Below, in pieces: positions 1 to 8,372 of a DNA stretch of 64,000 nt. The position numbers and the translations under genes are program-made. Source of the stretch: an uncultured Bacteroidia bacterium (GTDB lineage: Bacteria; Bacteroidota; Bacteroidia; Bacteroidales; ML635J-15). Location: assembly GCA_902776565.1 (NCBI GenBank), contig CACYQN010000010.1, positions 62,001 through 126,000 of the forward strand. The letters are read 5' to 3'. The notes under the pieces are model-generated. The model was given only the letters and a program-made list of their open reading frames with translations. It was not told where the DNA came from and did no database searches. Position 1 is the stretch's first letter. The number at the start of each line of letters is the position of its first letter.

Positions 1-23
1 GGAAAATGCGGAGAAAAAAATAC

Positions 24-51
24 TTAATCTCCGCAAATTTGCGGAGATTAA
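24..51. promoter_or_regulatory. Perfect 28-bp palindrome (putative operator) upstream of fic
   Basis: Two exactly complementary 14-base arms with no spacer; the left arm contains TCTCCGCAAA. A further half-site, TGCGGAGA, lies near position 7-14. The palindrome ends a few bases before a good Bacteroidota -7 element (TATATTTG, 56-63), so a bound dimer would cover the -33 region. The regulator is not shown. Autoregulation by the Fic protein's C-terminal winged helix is an inference. Confidence 0.7.
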
Positions 52-55
52 TTCG

Positions 56-63
56 TATATTTG
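56..63 (+). promoter_or_regulatory. -7 promoter element of fic
   Basis: TATATTTG matches the Bacteroidota consensus TAnnTTTG. Transcription would begin about 6-7 bases downstream, leaving a leader of roughly 12 bases before the ATG at 82. Confidence 0.6.
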
Positions 64-81
64 CCGCATAATTTTTTCGGT

Positions 82-1191
82 ATGAGACCTATTTATATTT
101 GGCAACATAAAAATTGGACTGATTTCCAATGGGATAGCGGCAAAATTGAGAAATTGCTAGGCGAGGTAAGAAACATTCAAGGGAAAGTTTTCGGAACTTT
201 TTCCATGGTCGGATTTGAAACTCAAAGCAAAACTGCACTTGAAGCAATGACGCAAGATGTTGTAATGTCATCGGAAATAGAAGGAGAACGCTTGAAAGCA
301 GATTCGGTAAGGTCGTCACTTGCAAGACATTTGGGACTTGACTATGCAGGACTTCCCGAAAGCGACCATTATATAGAAGGTGTGGTTCAAGTGACAATTG
401 ATGCAGTAACCAATTGTAACAAACCTCTTACAGCAGAACGACTTTTCGACTGGCACGCAGCCCTATTCCCATACGGACGTAGCGGTGCATATAAAATTAC
501 AGTCGCCAACTGGCGACAAGGTGATGACGCAATGCTAATAGTTTCGGGAGCAATGGGTAAAGAGAAGGTACACTACCGTGCACCAGACTCTTGCCAAGTG
601 CCTGAAGAAATGGAAAAATTTCTTGCTTGGATAAATTCAGACACACAAACAGACAGCATACTGAAAGCTGCAGTCGCCCATCTCTGGTTCGTTGCAATTC
701 ACCCATTTGACGATGGCAACGGAAGATTAACCCGTACAATAACCGACCTGCTATTAGCCCGTTCCGACAATATGCAGCATCGGTACTACAGTCTATCGGC
801 AGAAATCCGAAACAACAGGAAGGAGTATTACGATATTCTGGAACGGACAACCTGCGGAAAACCTGAGATAACAGAGTGGCTTATATGGTTTCTCAACTGC
901 ACAAAACAAGCAATGGAGAAGTCTCTGGAGAAAGTAAAAACAATAGTGGAAAAGACAAAGTTCTGGGACATACATAAAGACACGCAACTAAACGAACGCC
1001 AACGCAAAATAATCAATATGCTGTGGGATGAGTTTTTCGGAAAACTTACCACCTCAAAGTGGGCAAAGATATGCAAATGCTCTCAGGACACTGCTCTCCG
1101 CGACATTCACGACCTAATTGAAAAGGGTATTCTAAAGCCATCCGAAGCAAGCGGACGCAGTAAAAATTACATTCTTGCATTTCTTGCATAA
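82..1191 (+). CDS. Fic family protein (DUF4172-Fic-winged helix)
   Basis: Fic enzymes transfer AMP or related groups from a nucleotide to a target protein. The 369-aa product starts with MRPIYIW, typical of the DUF4172 N-terminal domain. The inhibitory-helix motif SSEIEGE (about residues 63-69) would hold the enzyme in check through its Glu, as in class II Fic proteins. The core motif HPFDDGNGR (about 207-215) is intact with catalytic His and the Asn-Gly-Arg loop. The last 70 residues (from about NERQRKIINML) form a winged helix. The ATG at 82 is preferred to an upstream in-frame TTG at 61 because that TTG overlaps the -7 element. The gene stands alone, with its own promoter, palindrome and terminator. 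The cellular target is unknown. Confidence 0.9.
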   Translation: MRPIYIWQHKNWTDFQWDSGKIEKLLGEVRNIQGKVFGTFSMVGFETQSKTALEAMTQDVVMSSEIEGERLKADSVRSSLARHLGLDYAGLPESDHYIEGVVQVTIDAVTNCNKPLTAERLFDWHAALFPYGRSGAYKITVANWRQGDDAMLIVSGAMGKEKVHYRAPDSCQVPEEMEKFLAWINSDTQTDSILKAAVAHLWFVAIHPFDDGNGRLTRTITDLLLARSDNMQHRYYSLSAEIRNNRKEYYDILERTTCGKPEITEWLIWFLNCTKQAMEKSLEKVKTIVEKTKFWDIHKDTQLNERQRKIINMLWDEFFGKLTTSKWAKICKCSQDTALRDIHDLIEKGILKPSEASGRSKNYILAFLA

Positions 1192-1218
1192 AGAAGATGT
1201 CCTGTATGTGAATTTTAT

Positions 1219-1247
1219 TAAGGTGGGTCAAATGACCTGCTTTTTTT
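1219..1247 (+). terminator. Probable intrinsic terminator of fic
   Basis: A short hairpin (core GGTCA-AA-TGACC with extra outer AAG/CTT pairing) is followed by a run of seven T. It lies 28 bases after the fic stop. Confidence 0.5.
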
Positions 1248-1272
1248 GTTATGATGGAGGAGGTCTGGATAC

Positions 1273-1300
1273 AAAAAAAGCGAACCAAAGTTCGCTTTTT
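1273..1300 (-). terminator. Intrinsic terminator of tRNA-Leu(GAG)
   Basis: On the minus strand, the stem AGCGAAC/GTTCGCT with a 4-base loop is followed by a run of T. It lies directly downstream of the tRNA on the same strand. Confidence 0.75.
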
Positions 1301-1302
1301 CG

Positions 1303-1387
1303 TGCCCAGGACAGGACTTGAACCTGCACGCCCTTTGTGAGCACCAGCCCCTCAAGCTGGCGTGTCTACCAATTTCACCACCTGGGC
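1303..1387 (-). tRNA. tRNA-Leu (anticodon GAG)
   Basis: A cloverleaf can be drawn by eye. The acceptor pairs GCCCAGG with CCTGGGC perfectly and the discriminator is A. The anticodon stem is CCAGC/GCTGG with loop TTGAGGG, giving anticodon GAG. A long variable arm as expected for Leu and a T-arm with GGTTCAA are present. The 3' CCA is not encoded. Confidence 0.93.
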
Positions 1388-1565
1388 AAACACGGGCGCA
1401 AAGGTAATGCCTTTTTTTAGATTGGCAAAGGATTATTTGATTTTTTTTTGTCATGATTTGTCGCTGATTTACTGCGCTATATGACTGAGTTGGAAAAAAT
1501 AGAAAAAGCGGAAACAAAATTGCTCCCGCTTTTCTCGTTATGAAATCTGTTTTCCTTTGCCTAAA

Positions 1566-1859
1566 TCAAATCATCTGCTCGATGTTCCACACAAATGCCT
1601 TTACACCGACTTCACGGTTGCGGTTGTCAAGTTTCTTTACTGTTTCGAGAAGTTCGGGAACTTTCTCGTCGGGAACAACCGTAACTATTGCCGAGTTCAT
1701 TTCCGGCCAAGTGTGGGTGCCTCGGCGCGGTTCACCATTTTTGGTGCCTCGTCCCTGCACATTTTCCCAATATGTGAAGCCTCTGATGTTCAGTGCATCG
1801 AGAATATATTCAACACGCTCGGTGTTTGCCTGGTTATATACTATGAATACTGCTTTCAT
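1566..1859 (-). CDS. PG0541 family transporter-associated protein
   Basis: A 97-aa protein beginning MKAVFIVYNQ, with the small alpha/beta ferredoxin-like look of PII-type proteins. It matches the Bacteroidota PG0541 family, found at the end of RND efflux operons. It contains the RRGTHTWPEMNS stretch and a C-terminal GVKAFVWNIEQ strand. It follows the RND gene by 87 bases on the same strand, so it is probably the last gene of the efflux operon. A regulatory or accessory role for the pump is inferred from position only. No signal peptide is seen, so it should be cytoplasmic. Confidence 0.75.
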   Translation of the reverse strand: MKAVFIVYNQANTERVEYILDALNIRGFTYWENVQGRGTKNGEPRRGTHTWPEMNSAIVTVVPDEKVPELLETVKKLDNRNREVGVKAFVWNIEQMI

Positions 1860-1920
1860 TGTTAAATCGTTTATAAGTTTCTAAGTTTAACTTCGTTGAA
1901 GGCTTCGCCGTTCTCGTTGA

Positions 1921-1939
1921 GTAGTGGCGCGCCGCGACC
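1921..1939. repeat. Intergenic palindromic repeat with GGCGCGCC core
   Basis: This short unit, GTAGTGGCGCGCCGCGACC, between the RND gene and the PG0541 gene shares the GTGGCGCGCCGCG core with units at 24732-24759 and 55497-55514. The preceding bases (GGCTTCGCCGTTCTC) are also shared with other intergenic patches in this window. Confidence 0.6.
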
Positions 1940-1946
1940 TTACTAT

Positions 1947-4900
1947 CTATGATTTTATTTGTTCTTCATTCGTATTACCTGTTGTTTCTGCATTTTCTTC
2001 TTCCTTGTCGAGGTATTCGTAGTCGGCATTGTTGATGTCCATGAATACGAATGTCTTGCGGAGCTTAGCCTGGTCGTCGCGTTCGCCCTTGCGCGAGAAG
2101 ATTGCGTAAAGCACTGGGACGACAATCAAGGTTACGAAGGTCGATACGGTAAGACCGCCGATTACTACAACACCCATGCCGTGCCACAATTCGGAGCCTT
2201 CGCTGGTACTCATTGCCATTGGCACCATACCGAGGATTGTGGTGAACGCCGTCATAAGTACAGGACGCAGACGCGACTGTCCCGAAAGGGCAATTGCTTC
2301 CTTCAGTTCGTAGCCACGGTCGCGCATAAGGTTGATGTAATCGACGAGCACGATACCGTTCTTAACAACGATACCTATAAGAAGTATCAAGCCTAATGCG
2401 CCCATCATGTCGAGGGTTGCGCCAGTAATAAGCAATGCGAGGATAGTACCGGTTATTGCGAACGGGATTGACATCATTATGATGAACGGCTTGGAGAAAG
2501 ATTCGAACTGCGATGCCATTACAATGTAAACCAACATCATGATGAGCAGTGCCAAGGTAACCATATCCTTGAAGGTATCCTGCTGGGTTTCGTACGAACC
2601 GCCAAGTCGGGTAGAGATGCCAAGCGGAATATTTGTCTGGTCGATAACGCCCTGAATATCCTTTGCAAGGTCGCCCAACGAAGCATTGTAAGGAGTTACG
2701 CTTACGGTGAGGTAACGCTGACGGTTCTTGCGCTCGATGTTAGGAGGACACCAGTATTCGCTAATTTCGGCAAGTTCGCTCAACTTGATTTTTTCACCTC
2801 TCGGTCCCATTATGGTAAGTTCCTCGATGTCGGTTAGGCTGTTGCGGAATTCTTCCTTCAGTCGGACAACGATGTCGTATTCCTTACCGTCTTCCTTCAG
2901 GAATCCTGCAGTCATTCCGTTTACACGGTATCTTACATACATTGCGGCTTGAGATGTGCTAAGTCCGTGGCGTGCAAGCTTTTCCTTGTCGAAAACTATC
3001 TGAAGTTCAGCACGGTCTTCCTCACGGCTTATGGTCACGTCGCGTGCCGACGGCAGTTCCTTGAACTTATGTTTCAACTCGTTGGCAAGGATATTTGTTT
3101 CGTCGAAGTCGTAGCCGTAGATTTCAACCGAAACATTGTTGTTGCCCATACCGCCACCGCCGCCGCTGCTTGTCGAAACCGAATAGTTGATGATTTCGGG
3201 GTAACTCTTCAGTTCTTCACGGATAATTTCGGCCATTTCGAAGATTGTACGCTTACGCTCGTATTTCTTCGATGTTCTGACTGTCATGTTTATCTTGTTG
3301 TTGGTTGTTCCCGAGAACAATGCCGAAATACTTGATTCGTCGTTCGAACCTGCCGAAGTAGAGATAACCTTGGTTTCGGGGATAAGTTCATGAATCCTGC
3401 ACTCTATCCTACGGGCAGTTTTAAGTGTTTCTTCGATTCTTGTACCGCGCTGGAGTTCTATCTTGATTGACATGCTGCCATTGTCCTGCTGCTGCATGAA
3501 GTCGGTTCCGATTGTGCCGTTGGTAAACGGAATCAGCGAAACTACGAATATTGCAAGAGCAATAAGCATAGTGATAAGTTTATGGTTGAGGCATACGCGG
3601 AGCAGTTTCGAATACCAGAGGTCAATCTTGTCGAACAGCTTGCCGATAGTATTCTTGTGAGAGAAAATTTTCTTCTTCTGCTTTGCAAGGTATTCCTTTT
3701 CTTCCTCCTTGTTGACGAAGAACTTGTTAGCTTTCAGCATCTTTGAACAGAGCATCGGGATAAGCGTGATAGCTGTTGCCGTTGAGGTACATACTACTAT
3801 TGTAACAATCCATCCGAGTTCCTTGAACATGATACCTGCCATACCTGTAAGCATTGTAAGCGGGACGAACACGGCAACGATAACAAGGGTGGTCGCGATA
3901 ACAGATACCCATACCTCGTTGGTCGCGTAGATTGCAGCTTCGCGCGGGCTGGAGCCTCGTTCGATGTGCTTGGTAATGTTTTCAAGTACAACGATAGCAT
4001 CGTCCACCACCATACCGATTGCAATGGTAAGCGAAGCAAGCGAGACTATGTTGAGCGAGCTGTCGGCCATGAGCAGGTAGATGAATGATACGATAAGCGA
4101 AATAGGAATTGTCAAGCTGATAATCAATGTTGAACGCCAGTTGCCGAGGAATACTAGCACAACGAGTACCACGAACAGCAAAGCGTAGAATATTGAGTCG
4201 GCAAGACCGAAGATTGCATTCTTGATTTCTATTGAACCATCGCGGATTACGGTACATTTGATGTCTGGAGGAAGGATTTTCATGATTTTCTCCATTTCGG
4301 CGTTCACCTTCCTACATATTTCAACGGTGTTTGCGCCGGTCTGCTTGCTGATTTGCAAACGGACACCTTCCTTTCCGAGAACTTCCTGACCGTCTTCGAG
4401 GATGCTTATTCTTTCGTCGAGCGACAGGTCCTTGATGGTATCGCGCACTGTTGCAAGGTCGCGGACGAAAACCTGTTTGCCGTCGGGGGTGGTTGTTACA
4501 ACTATGTTGTTGATTTCGGAACTTTCAATGTATTCGCTTTCAACGCGGAGCTGGTACTGTTCCTTTCCCATCTTCACGGTTCCCGATGCAAGGTTGAGGT
4601 TGTTGCCTGCAATGGCATTTCCGACTACTTCAACCGAAAGGTTGTAGGCGTCGAGCTGGTTGGGGTCAAGGTCAACATACACATAACGGTCGGGGGCTCC
4701 CGAAAGCGAAATGTTTCCGATGCCGTCGATACGGTTCAGCGTATTTACTACATTGTCCTCCAATATTTTGTCCAAGCCTGCATAACTTTCCTCGGCAGTG
4801 AATCCGAGTTGCATGATTGGCATTGCGCTCGAGTTCAACTTGATAATCATTGGTCGGCTTACACCGTCGGGCAGGTTGTCGTAAACCAAATCGACATAGG

Positions 4901-5228
4901 AGCGGATGTCGTTCATCACATCGTCGATGTTGACTCCCCACTCAAATTCGAGCGTTACAATGGAAAGGTTATCCTTCGAGGTGGAAAACAAGTTCTTAAG
5001 TCCATCGACGGAGTTAAGTGCATTTTCGAGAATCTTGCTTATGTTGGTTTCGATTTCGCTGGCGTTTGCACCCGGATAGGTTGTCATAATGGTGACATAC
5101 GGCGGGTCGATTTCGGGGAACTGGTCGATTGGCAGTCGTGACAGCGAGAACAGACCCATCACAATTACGGCGACAAAGATAAGTCCCGTAGTGATAGGCT
5201 TTTGTATTGCGGTTTTGTAGATACTCAT
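1947..5228 (-). CDS. RND efflux transporter permease (HAE1/AcrB type)
   Basis: Inner-membrane proton antiporter of a tripartite efflux pump, 1093 aa, full family length. It starts MSIYKTAIQKPITTG with the first membrane helix, followed by a large periplasmic porter domain, helices 2-7, a second porter domain and helices 8-12. The proton-relay residues are visible: the double Asp in GMVVDDAIVV (TM4) and the Lys in GIVVKNGIVLVDY (TM10). A Gly-rich stretch (SSGGGGGMG) sits in the second porter domain. The C-terminal tail is acidic. It lies 18 bases after the adaptor gene in the TetR-TolC-MFP-RND operon. Substrate is not predictable; drugs or detergents are typical for HAE1 pumps. Confidence 0.95.
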   Translation of the reverse strand: MSIYKTAIQKPITTGLIFVAVIVMGLFSLSRLPIDQFPEIDPPYVTIMTTYPGANASEIETNISKILENALNSVDGLKNLFSTSKDNLSIVTLEFEWGVNIDDVMNDIRSYVDLVYDNLPDGVSRPMIIKLNSSAMPIMQLGFTAEESYAGLDKILEDNVVNTLNRIDGIGNISLSGAPDRYVYVDLDPNQLDAYNLSVEVVGNAIAGNNLNLASGTVKMGKEQYQLRVESEYIESSEINNIVVTTTPDGKQVFVRDLATVRDTIKDLSLDERISILEDGQEVLGKEGVRLQISKQTGANTVEICRKVNAEMEKIMKILPPDIKCTVIRDGSIEIKNAIFGLADSIFYALLFVVLVVLVFLGNWRSTLIISLTIPISLIVSFIYLLMADSSLNIVSLASLTIAIGMVVDDAIVVLENITKHIERGSSPREAAIYATNEVWVSVIATTLVIVAVFVPLTMLTGMAGIMFKELGWIVTIVVCTSTATAITLIPMLCSKMLKANKFFVNKEEEKEYLAKQKKKIFSHKNTIGKLFDKIDLWYSKLLRVCLNHKLITMLIALAIFVVSLIPFTNGTIGTDFMQQQDNGSMSIKIELQRGTRIEETLKTARRIECRIHELIPETKVISTSAGSNDESSISALFSGTTNNKINMTVRTSKKYERKRTIFEMAEIIREELKSYPEIINYSVSTSSGGGGGMGNNNVSVEIYGYDFDETNILANELKHKFKELPSARDVTISREEDRAELQIVFDKEKLARHGLSTSQAAMYVRYRVNGMTAGFLKEDGKEYDIVVRLKEEFRNSLTDIEELTIMGPRGEKIKLSELAEISEYWCPPNIERKNRQRYLTVSVTPYNASLGDLAKDIQGVIDQTNIPLGISTRLGGSYETQQDTFKDMVTLALLIMMLVYIVMASQFESFSKPFIIMMSIPFAITGTILALLITGATLDMMGALGLILLIGIVVKNGIVLVDYINLMRDRGYELKEAIALSGQSRLRPVLMTAFTTILGMVPMAMSTSEGSELWHGMGVVVIGGLTVSTFVTLIVVPVLYAIFSRKGERDDQAKLRKTFVFMDINNADYEYLDKEEENAETTGNTNEEQIKS

Positions 5229-5246
5229 CGTCTTGTCCTTTCTGCT

Positions 5247-6278
5247 TTATTTGGAAATGTTAAGTTTTACGCCATCGACGAGTTTTGCCTGACCGACAAC
5301 AACAAGTTCGTCGCCTTCCTTAATGTCGTTCGATATGATTTCAATCTTGTCGTCGAAACGCTTGCCCATTTCAACAACTACACGCTTTGCATAGCCGTCG
5401 TTGTTGATGAATACATATCTTTCGTTAGCCCCCTGCAGTTTAAGAACCGACTGGTAGGGAACTATTATTGCTTCGATGTTGTCGAGGTCGATGTTTACGC
5501 TCATATACATACCTGGACGAAGTTCCTCCTTTGCGTTAGGAATCCTTACCTTTGCCTGGAATGTGTGGGTATTGGGGTCGATGGTGGGGTATATGATTTC
5601 GATTGTTCCTTCGAAAGTGCGTCCCTTGTAGATGTCGGAACTGAGCTGAACTTTTGTTCCAGTCTTTATCATCGGGAAGTAGGCTTCGGGAATGTTTACT
5701 ATTGCCTTCAGCATGTTAATCTGTATCAATGTAAGTATTGGCATTCCGCTGTATAGTTCGCCCGACTCGAAGTTCTTTGCCGAAATTACACCCGAAAAGT
5801 CTGCCTTGACGTATGTGTTTTTCTCGAGGAACTCAAGGTTTTCCTTTGTAAGGTCGTACTGCACCTTGGTCTGGTCGTAGGTCTGCTGCGATACGCTTCC
5901 GCTCTTTAGCAAAGCTTCTACACGACCAAGTTCCTTTTCGAGGTTGGCAAACTGCAAACGCGTGGTTTTCAACTGCGTTTCGTCCATCTGCACAAGTGTC
6001 TGGCCTTTGCTGACACGCGATGCCACATCAACATTTATCTTCTTTATGATACCTGTTACCGACGGTGAAATGTTCATAGTCTCGTATGGTTGCAACACTG
6101 CCGAGATGCTTATGCTCTTGGAGATAGTCTCCTTTGCAAGTGTCTGTACCGAAACCAATTCCGTCTTTTCTTCCTGAACATTGGCAACATTTGTCTCTTC
6201 TTTCTTCTCTTTGCATCCAGTTGCCGTCAGCATCATTGCTGCGATTAAGGCAACACCTATCAAATTCTTTATATTCAT
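5247..6278 (-). CDS. Efflux RND periplasmic adaptor subunit (membrane fusion lipoprotein)
   Basis: 343 aa. A lipoprotein signal with lipobox ATGC (Cys at about residue 22) anchors it in a membrane. Then come the barrel-sandwich hybrid halves (ILQPYETMNISPSVTG... and YVKADFSGVISAKNF), separated by a short alpha-hairpin (about residues 95-150), a beta-barrel domain and a membrane-proximal domain ending KLVDGVKLNISK. The family bridges the RND pump to the TolC channel. It is 9 bases downstream of the TolC-family gene and 18 bases upstream of the pump gene. Confidence 0.93.
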   Translation of the reverse strand: MNIKNLIGVALIAAMMLTATGCKEKKEETNVANVQEEKTELVSVQTLAKETISKSISISAVLQPYETMNISPSVTGIIKKINVDVASRVSKGQTLVQMDETQLKTTRLQFANLEKELGRVEALLKSGSVSQQTYDQTKVQYDLTKENLEFLEKNTYVKADFSGVISAKNFESGELYSGMPILTLIQINMLKAIVNIPEAYFPMIKTGTKVQLSSDIYKGRTFEGTIEIIYPTIDPNTHTFQAKVRIPNAKEELRPGMYMSVNIDLDNIEAIIVPYQSVLKLQGANERYVFINNDGYAKRVVVEMGKRFDDKIEIISNDIKEGDELVVVGQAKLVDGVKLNISK

Positions 6279-6287
6279 TGTTTTGAC

Positions 6288-7586
6288 TTATTTTCTATTC
6301 AACAGTTGTTCAAATTCTATTTGTGCATTCACGAGGTTCAGCACGGCCGAAATGTAGTTGCTCTGTGCCGATATTATGTCGCTGCTAGCGGTTGTGAGTT
6401 CGAGGCTCGATGCCATTCCGTGTTCAAACTTGTTGGACACATTGGTAAATACGCGCTCGGTGACTTCGAGGTTAAGTTTCTGGGCCTCGTAGGTTTCGTA
6501 GTTTGATGTCACATTGTAGCGCAACTGGCGTTCCTGAACCAGCAGGGCATCGCGGGTTGTTTCGATTGTGTTCTGGAACTTCTCGTATTCGATTTTTGCC
6601 TGCTTCACATCCGACCAAGTCTTTCCGCTGCTCCATATCGGGACATTAAGCGTAAGACCGATGAGGTTTGGAGGGGTCATGTTGAAACCTTCCTTCTTTC
6701 CGAAATATGTTCTGCCCGAATACTGGTAGTATGCGCTCAAGGTCGGGACATAACCCATTATCTTGAGGTCAATCTGCTTTTTGAGCAGTTTGGAGTTTTC
6801 TTGTAGCAACTGGTAGTTGTAGTTGTTCTCCACATTGAAGGTTTCGTTTTGCAGAGCGAGAATTGCTTCCGGCTTCAGAATATCGTCAACAGTCTGTGTG
6901 AGAGTGAGTTTTGTGTTTACACCGCAGCCAAGTTGCAGGCGCATTGAGTTTTCGAGCATTTCGAGCGACCTGTTTGTAGAGCTTATGCTTGTGCGGAGCG
7001 ACAATACCTGAACCATCAACTTGTCGGCATCGGTCTGTTCGGCAGCACCTACATCAACGGCATTTTGCGTTGTTTCTTGCAGGCTTTCAAGGTTTTCGAG
7101 ACTGCGTTCAAGCAGTTCGGTGGTGTTCTGCATCACCAGAATCGACATATAGATTTTTGCCACCTGGTAGCGTATTTCGTCTTCGGACTGCTGGGTAGTA
7201 ATGTCGGCGAGAGTTTTAGACATTTCGGCCATTTGTATGCCAATGATTTGCTGTCCTGTGAGTGCAACCGAAGCGGTTATGCCGAGAGTTCCAGTTGCCG
7301 GCATCGACATCGACATTGGACCGAGATTCATTTCGTATCCGCAATAGTTTGAGTATCCGAGGCTTGCGCTTACCTGAGGAAGCATTGAGGCGATTGCTCC
7401 CCATTTTGCAGCTTCGGCCTTGCGTATGTCGAGACTCGAGTTTTTCAGTGTCTTGTTGTGCTCTATGGCGTAGTCCTGAGCCGATTTAAGCGAAATTGAT
7501 AACGCTCCGTCTTCGTTTTGTGCAAATGAATGTGCAGCCGACAGCAGCATAAGCACTGCGGTTGTAATTAATGCAATTCTTCTCAT
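6288..7586 (-). CDS. TolC family outer membrane efflux channel
   Basis: 432 aa with a cleavable signal peptide (MRRIALITTAVLMLLSAAHSFAQ) and two long alpha-helical coiled repeats of the outer-membrane efflux protein family. The strand motif LTLNVPIWSSGKTWSDV is typical of the beta-barrel transition. Its ATG overlaps the stop of the TetR gene by four bases (ATGA), so the two are translationally coupled. It provides the outer-membrane duct for the downstream MFP/RND pump. Confidence 0.93.
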   Translation of the reverse strand: MRRIALITTAVLMLLSAAHSFAQNEDGALSISLKSAQDYAIEHNKTLKNSSLDIRKAEAAKWGAIASMLPQVSASLGYSNYCGYEMNLGPMSMSMPATGTLGITASVALTGQQIIGIQMAEMSKTLADITTQQSEDEIRYQVAKIYMSILVMQNTTELLERSLENLESLQETTQNAVDVGAAEQTDADKLMVQVLSLRTSISSTNRSLEMLENSMRLQLGCGVNTKLTLTQTVDDILKPEAILALQNETFNVENNYNYQLLQENSKLLKKQIDLKIMGYVPTLSAYYQYSGRTYFGKKEGFNMTPPNLIGLTLNVPIWSSGKTWSDVKQAKIEYEKFQNTIETTRDALLVQERQLRYNVTSNYETYEAQKLNLEVTERVFTNVSNKFEHGMASSLELTTASSDIISAQSNYISAVLNLVNAQIEFEQLLNRK

Positions 7587-8212
7587 TTGTTATCTTTGCT
7601 TTTTATGAGTTTCTTTACCTTTTCGTTAATTATTTCCTGACCCTGAGGGGTTGATATTCCGAGCAGAATAGGAATTGTAAGTGTGTGATGGAAAGCTACC
7701 GGTGGCTTGCTCTTGACAAATTCCTGCTCGTTTTCGTAGATTTCGACAAGTTTCTGTAGTGTGAAAATCAGAATGTCGGTGTCAACGTCTTTTTTGAAGT
7801 AGTTTTCTATTTTGCCACGTTCAATAAGCTTGAATATTGTGGTGTAGGTTTCTTCTCTGATTTTCTTATAGGCGGACGAGTATATTGCTGGGTGGTATTT
7901 AATCAAATCCTCCAATGTCTTGGGGTTAGTCTTCGATTTTGCGCTGGCTTGTACCTTCTCCTCGGCAATGCTGAAGATAGCATCGAGTACATTGTCGCTT
8001 TCGGCAATGATTTTTTTGATTTTCTCGTCGGCCTTTTTCATCTCGTGTTGCATTACTTGCATCACAAGGTCGTCCTTGTCCTTGAAAATTTCGTAGAGAG
8101 TGCGCTTGGAGATTTTCATGTCCATCGATATGTAGTCCATAGTTACAGGCTTGATACCGTTGGCGTTGAACATCTTCGCGACTTCTTCCAATATGGTTTC
8201 CTTTTCAATCAT
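7583..8212 (-). CDS. TetR/AcrR family transcriptional regulator of the efflux operon
   Basis: 209 aa. The N-terminal TetR HTH spans about residues 8-50, with recognition helix region ISKRTLYEIFKDKDDL. The all-helical ligand-binding domain follows. As the first gene of the efflux operon and overlapping tolC, it most likely represses its own operon and releases it on ligand binding; this is the usual arrangement for the family. The ATG at 8212 is supported by the MIEKETILEEVAKMF start. Confidence 0.9.
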   Translation of the reverse strand: MIEKETILEEVAKMFNANGIKPVTMDYISMDMKISKRTLYEIFKDKDDLVMQVMQHEMKKADEKIKKIIAESDNVLDAIFSIAEEKVQASAKSKTNPKTLEDLIKYHPAIYSSAYKKIREETYTTIFKLIERGKIENYFKKDVDTDILIFTLQKLVEIYENEQEFVKSKPPVAFHHTLTIPILLGISTPQGQEIINEKVKKLIKSKDNK

Positions 8213-8243
8213 AAAAATCCAATTAAAATCGGCGCGAAATTAG

Positions 8244-8286
8244 AAAACTTTTACATAGTGGAAACGTTTTCTGTGGTTAAAGTTTT
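8244..8286. promoter_or_regulatory. Candidate operator upstream of the TetR efflux operon
   Basis: An inverted repeat, AAAACTTT (8244-8251) and AAAGTTTT (8279-8286), flanks a smaller GGAAACGTTTTC-like palindrome. Its position upstream of the regulator gene fits a TetR operator, but AT-rich inverted repeats are common and no footprint is implied. Confidence 0.3.
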
Positions 8287-8298
8287 GTTAATGGAAAG

Positions 8299-8360
8299 AG
8301 GCTTGCAGGCTCAAAGGCTAACAGGCTTAAAGTCTAAGCCTTTTCAAGGCTTCAACCTTT
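8299..8360. repeat. AGGCT/AGCCT intergenic repeat patch
   Basis: Between the TetR gene and cdaA lies a patch of short AGGCTnnnAGGCT / AAGCCTTT words on both strands, able to fold into overlapping small hairpins. Similar patches occur at about 13363-13396, 18003-18042 and 34975-35050. Confidence 0.5.
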
Positions 8361-8372
8361 AGCTCCACGAAG

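Noticed and set aside
4353-5141. 262-aa plus-strand frame inside the RND permease gene
   Set aside because: The RND gene on the minus strand is certain; this frame is a shadow.
8244-8286. TetR operator as a firm finding
   Set aside because: The inverted repeat is AT-rich and widely spaced; it is kept only as a low-confidence site.
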